A stretch of 64,000 bases of DNA from Dyella amyloliquefaciens (GTDB lineage: Bacteria > Pseudomonadota > Gammaproteobacteria > Xanthomonadales > Rhodanobacteraceae), in assembly GCF_004296575.1 (NCBI RefSeq), contig NZ_SAYT01000008.1, positions 1-64,000 of the forward strand, given 5' to 3'. The notes beneath the pieces are model-generated. The model searched no databases, was not told the DNA's origin, and saw nothing but the letters and a program-made list of their open reading frames with translations. This document shows, in pieces, positions 61,207-64,000 of this stretch (position 1 is the stretch's first letter; every line of letters starts with the position of its first letter). A program made the translations under genes and the position numbers.

Positions 61207-62502
61207 ATGACCGATACCCGCGCCCTTGCCGCACAGGCCCTTGCCGACGTCGCCCTGCGCGGTGCTTCGCTGCGCGACGCCATGGAACGTTACGCGCCGC
61301 GCCTGGCGGATGCGCGCGACCGCGCGCTGCTGATGGCACTGCTGAGCGATGGATCACGCTGGTGGCTGCGCTTCGACCCGGCGCTCGACCGCCTGCTCGA
61401 CAAACCGCTGCGCCAGAAGGAACCGGCCATCCATGCGCTGCTCGTGTTGGGCCTGGTGCAACTGGAAATCCTGCAACTGCCCGACTATGCCGCGGTAGCC
61501 GCCACCGTGCAGGCTGCCAAGGCACTGCAACGCCCACGGCACGCGGGGCTGGTCAACGCCGTATTGCGACGCTGGCAGCGCGAACGCGTCGAACTGCTGG
61601 CCGCGCTCGATGCGAAGCCGCAGACGCGCCATGCGCACCCGGCGTGGCTGGCCAAGGCGATCACGCGCGACTGGCCGGAACAGGCCGACGCGGTCATGGC
61701 CGCCGACAATCGCGAGCCGCCACTGATGCTGCGCGTGAATCGCCGGCGCACCGACCGCGAGTCGCTCATCGAGCGCCTGCGTTTGGATGGCTATACGGCG
61801 GATGCACACCCTTGGCTGGCGGACGGCATCGTGCTCCCACACAGCACCGACGTCACCCGCATGCCCGGCTTCGCCGCCGGGGAATTCGCCGTGCAGGACG
61901 GTGCCGCGCAGATCGCGGGCGACCTGGCCGATCTTCACCGTGCACAGCGCGTGCTCGACGCCTGCGCCGCCCCGGGCGGCAAGGCCTGTCACCTGCTGGA
62001 GCGCGAGGACATCGCGCTCACCGCGCTGGAGTTCGATCCGAAGCGCGCGCAGCGCATCACCCAGAACCTCGAACGCCTCGGCCTCAAGGCCGACGTCGTC
62101 ATCGGCGACGCCGGCGAGCCGTCGGCCTGGTGGGACGGCAAGGCTTTCGATCGCATCTTCATCGATGCGCCCTGCTCCGCCACCGGTGTATTGCGCCGCC
62201 GCCCCGACGTGCGCCTGCACCGTCGCGACAGCGATATTGCGCCGCTGGTCGCACAGCAGCAGCGCATCCTGGACGCGTTGTGGCCCTTGCTGGCCCCGGG
62301 CGGCAAGCTCGTCTACATCACCTGCTCGCTGTTGCGCACCGAGAACGAAGCCGTGGTGAGCCGTTGGCTGGAAGGGCGCCAGGACGCCCGGGCCGTGAGT
62401 TTCTCGCTGCCTGCGGGACAGCCGGCCGCCGTGGGCTGGCAGGTGCTGCCCGGCGATGGCGATCTGGACGGCATGTACTATGCCGTCCTCGAGAAGCCCT
62501 GA
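61207..62502 (+). CDS. rsmB: 16S rRNA m5C967 methyltransferase
   Basis: A 431-residue SAM-dependent RNA methyltransferase. An N-terminal NusB-like RNA-binding domain (about residues 1-135) is followed by the catalytic domain with DACAAPGGKACHLLE, FIDAPCSATGVLRR and the Cys nucleophile region YITCSLLRTENEAVV. It lies 85 bases after fmt, the usual def-fmt-rsmB order. Confidence 0.95.
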   Translation: MTDTRALAAQALADVALRGASLRDAMERYAPRLADARDRALLMALLSDGSRWWLRFDPALDRLLDKPLRQKEPAIHALLVLGLVQLEILQLPDYAAVAATVQAAKALQRPRHAGLVNAVLRRWQRERVELLAALDAKPQTRHAHPAWLAKAITRDWPEQADAVMAADNREPPLMLRVNRRRTDRESLIERLRLDGYTADAHPWLADGIVLPHSTDVTRMPGFAAGEFAVQDGAAQIAGDLADLHRAQRVLDACAAPGGKACHLLEREDIALTALEFDPKRAQRITQNLERLGLKADVVIGDAGEPSAWWDGKAFDRIFIDAPCSATGVLRRRPDVRLHRRDSDIAPLVAQQQRILDALWPLLAPGGKLVYITCSLLRTENEAVVSRWLEGRQDARAVSFSLPAGQPAAVGWQVLPGDGDLDGMYYAVLEKP

Positions 62503-62618
62503 GGCCACCCTTCGCGCGCCACGAGCGCGCCCGCCACGGCGCCGCACGGCGTGGGCGATGGCCCGTTACGCTATAGAACGTTTGCGACGCGGCCACGCCG
62601 TCTCCCCGGAACCCACGC

Positions 62619-64000
62619 ATGCACGCCACCTCCCAAGCCACCTCGCAGGAACGCCGCCAGTTCTGGCTGCTTTTGTTGATCGCCCTGGTGGTGATCGGCG
62701 CCGGCATGGGCCTGCGCGATCCCTGGCCCTCCGACGAGCCGCGCTTCGCGCTGGCCGCCAAGCAGATGGTGGAAAGCGGCGACTGGTTGTTCCCGCATCG
62801 CGGCAGTGAGCTTTACTCGGACAAACCGCCGATGCTGTTCTGGCTGGAGGCTGCCAGCTACACGGTGATCGGCAACTGGCGCATCGCGTTCCTGCTGCCG
62901 TCGTTGCTGGCTGCACTCGGTTGCCTGCTGTGCGTGTACGACCTCGGTCGGCGCCTGTGGAACCGCCAGGTGGGCCTGTACGCCGCCTCGGCGCTGCTGA
63001 TCACCTTCCAGTTCGTCTACCAGACCAAGCGCGCGCAGATCGATCCGTTGGTGATGTTCTACATCACCGCGGCGAACTGGGGCCTGCTGGTGCATCTGCT
63101 CAAGGGACCTAACTGGCGGGCGTTCTGGTTCGGCTGTTTCTGCGCGGGATTGGGCGTGATCACCAAGGGCGTGGGCGTGCTCGCGCTGTTGATGCTGGTG
63201 CCGTACCTCGTCGCCAGCTTCGGCCATTGGAACGGCGTCGCGCGCATGGGCCCCGGCGCATGGTGGCGCTGGGCGATGGGATTGGTCGCTTTGCTGATTG
63301 CCATGGCGTTGTGGCTGGTGCCGATGCTGCTGGGCGCGAAGGCCCACGCGAACGATCCGGCGTACGCTGCCTACGTCAACGACATCCTGTTCCACCAGAC
63401 CGCGGGGCGCTACGGCAAGTCGTGGGACCACCACCACCCGGTGCTGTACTACCTGCCCATCGTGCTGTTCACCTGGCTGCCGCTGTCGCTGACCTATCCG
63501 GGCACGCTGCCGCGCTGGTGGCGCGCGTTGAAGGCGAAGGATGCGCGCATCCTGCTGCCGCTGGGCTGGATCGTGCTGCTGCTGGTGTTCTTCTCCATTC
63601 CCAAGGGCAAGCGCGATGTCTACATCATGCCGGCGCTGCCGATGCTGGCGCTGGTGACTGCGCCTTATCTGGGCGAACTGCTGCAGAAGCGCTGGCTGCG
63701 CATCGCGGGGCTGGCCTTCATCGGCGTGATGGGCGCGGCGATGCTCGGCGTGGGCGCAGCGGCACTGGTGGCGCATCCCAAGTTCGCCAGCGAGTTCGCC
63801 ACCGCGCGTGGCTTCGAAGATGGCGGGCGGGCGCTGCTGTGGATGGCCGCGACCCTCGGCGCCGTCCTGTTGTTGCTGGTTGCGGTGCTGCGCGAGCGCC
63901 GGGCCGTGACGGCCGTGGCATGCGGCATGGCGGCGATGTGGCTGGTGCTGGGTTTCTGGGCCTACCCGATCCTCAACGATTCGAGCTCCGCCGCCGGCGT
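62619..64000 (+). CDS. GT39/ArnT-like membrane glycosyltransferase (cut by window end)
   Basis: At least 460 residues, open to the end of the window. It is a polytopic membrane transferase using a polyprenyl-phosphate sugar donor. The first loop RDPWPSDEPRFALAAKQM carries the Asp-Glu pair that binds metal or donor in this family, followed by YSDKPPMLFWLEA and KRAQIDPLVMFY. Likely acts on lipid A or another periplasmic glycan. The start codon lies about 115 bases after rsmB; no strong ribosome site is seen. The C-terminus is missing. Confidence 0.9.
   Translation, partial: MHATSQATSQERRQFWLLLLIALVVIGAGMGLRDPWPSDEPRFALAAKQMVESGDWLFPHRGSELYSDKPPMLFWLEAASYTVIGNWRIAFLLPSLLAALGCLLCVYDLGRRLWNRQVGLYAASALLITFQFVYQTKRAQIDPLVMFYITAANWGLLVHLLKGPNWRAFWFGCFCAGLGVITKGVGVLALLMLVPYLVASFGHWNGVARMGPGAWWRWAMGLVALLIAMALWLVPMLLGAKAHANDPAYAAYVNDILFHQTAGRYGKSWDHHHPVLYYLPIVLFTWLPLSLTYPGTLPRWWRALKAKDARILLPLGWIVLLLVFFSIPKGKRDVYIMPALPMLALVTAPYLGELLQKRWLRIAGLAFIGVMGAAMLGVGAAALVAHPKFASEFATARGFEDGGRALLWMAATLGAVLLLLVAVLRERRAVTAVACGMAAMWLVLGFWAYPILNDSSSAAG

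Noticed and set aside
1-64000. Search for CRISPR arrays, prophage genes, insertion sequences and toxin-antitoxin or restriction systems
   Set aside because: No regularly spaced repeats, integrase, transposase, capsid or methylase/nuclease motifs were recognised; the only mobile-like traces are short REP-type repeats.

Overview
The window reads as a chromosomal segment of a high-GC gammaproteobacterium of the Xanthomonadaceae/Rhodanobacteraceae type (Dyella, Rhodanobacter, Luteibacter or a relative). This is inferred from TonB-dependent receptors of the Xanthomonas/Caulobacter family, a xylan-utilisation locus laid out like that of Xanthomonas, xyl-box operators close to the published TGGTAGCGCTAACA motif, and GTGGGAGCG-type REP repeats. 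No phage, insertion sequence, CRISPR array or rRNA was seen. There is one tRNA (Met-CAU).

Layout. 0.3-2.6 kb: an acyltransferase-3 membrane protein, a small RRM-like protein and a PPK2 polyphosphate kinase. 2.8-38.1 kb: one large xylan/glucuronoxylan utilisation locus. It holds (a) a leftward operon TonB receptor - GPH symporter - cytoplasmic GH43 - aldose 1-epimerase (9.2 to 2.8 kb); (b) a rightward operon hexuronate MFS - GH10 xylanase - uxaC (9.5-13.4 kb); (c) a leftward eight-gene operon GH67 - SGNH esterase - manD - exported GH43 - GH3/PA14 - kdgK - uxuB - GH35 (27.6 to 13.5 kb), mostly joined by overlapping stop/start codons; (d) a LacI-family regulator at 27.7 kb; (e) a leftward xylB - xylA - xylose-type MFS operon (33.3 to 28.8 kb); (f) an AraC-type XylR at 33.7 kb; and (g) a second TonB receptor (38.1 to 35.0 kb).

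How it works together. Xylan fragments enter through the TonB receptors. They are trimmed by exported GH10, GH67, GH43, GH3, GH35 and esterase enzymes. Short oligosaccharides may enter the cytoplasm through the GPH symporter for the unexported GH43. Xylose is processed by XylA/XylB, and (methyl)glucuronate passes through UxaC, UxuB, ManD and KdgK to KDPG. No KDPG aldolase is in the window. Copies of a LacI-type operator lie at four promoters (9340, 9493, 27569 and 33272), which would tie operons a, b, c and e into one regulon. No such site was seen upstream of the second receptor.

38.6-50.3 kb: tRNA-Met, rppH, a Fur-box-preceded bfd with bfr, a DUF6776-like membrane protein overlapping a bactofilin gene, erpA, nudC, ampE flanked by two REP inverted pairs, an LplT-PlsC fusion, then seven small stand-alone enzymes (VOC, LOG-like, GFA, GNAT, DHFR-like, two SRPBCC). 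50.4-64 kb: core genes purD, an AMP-ligase, tsaC, topA, dprA, a LysM protein, def, fmt, rsmB and a GT39-type glycosyltransferase cut by the window end.
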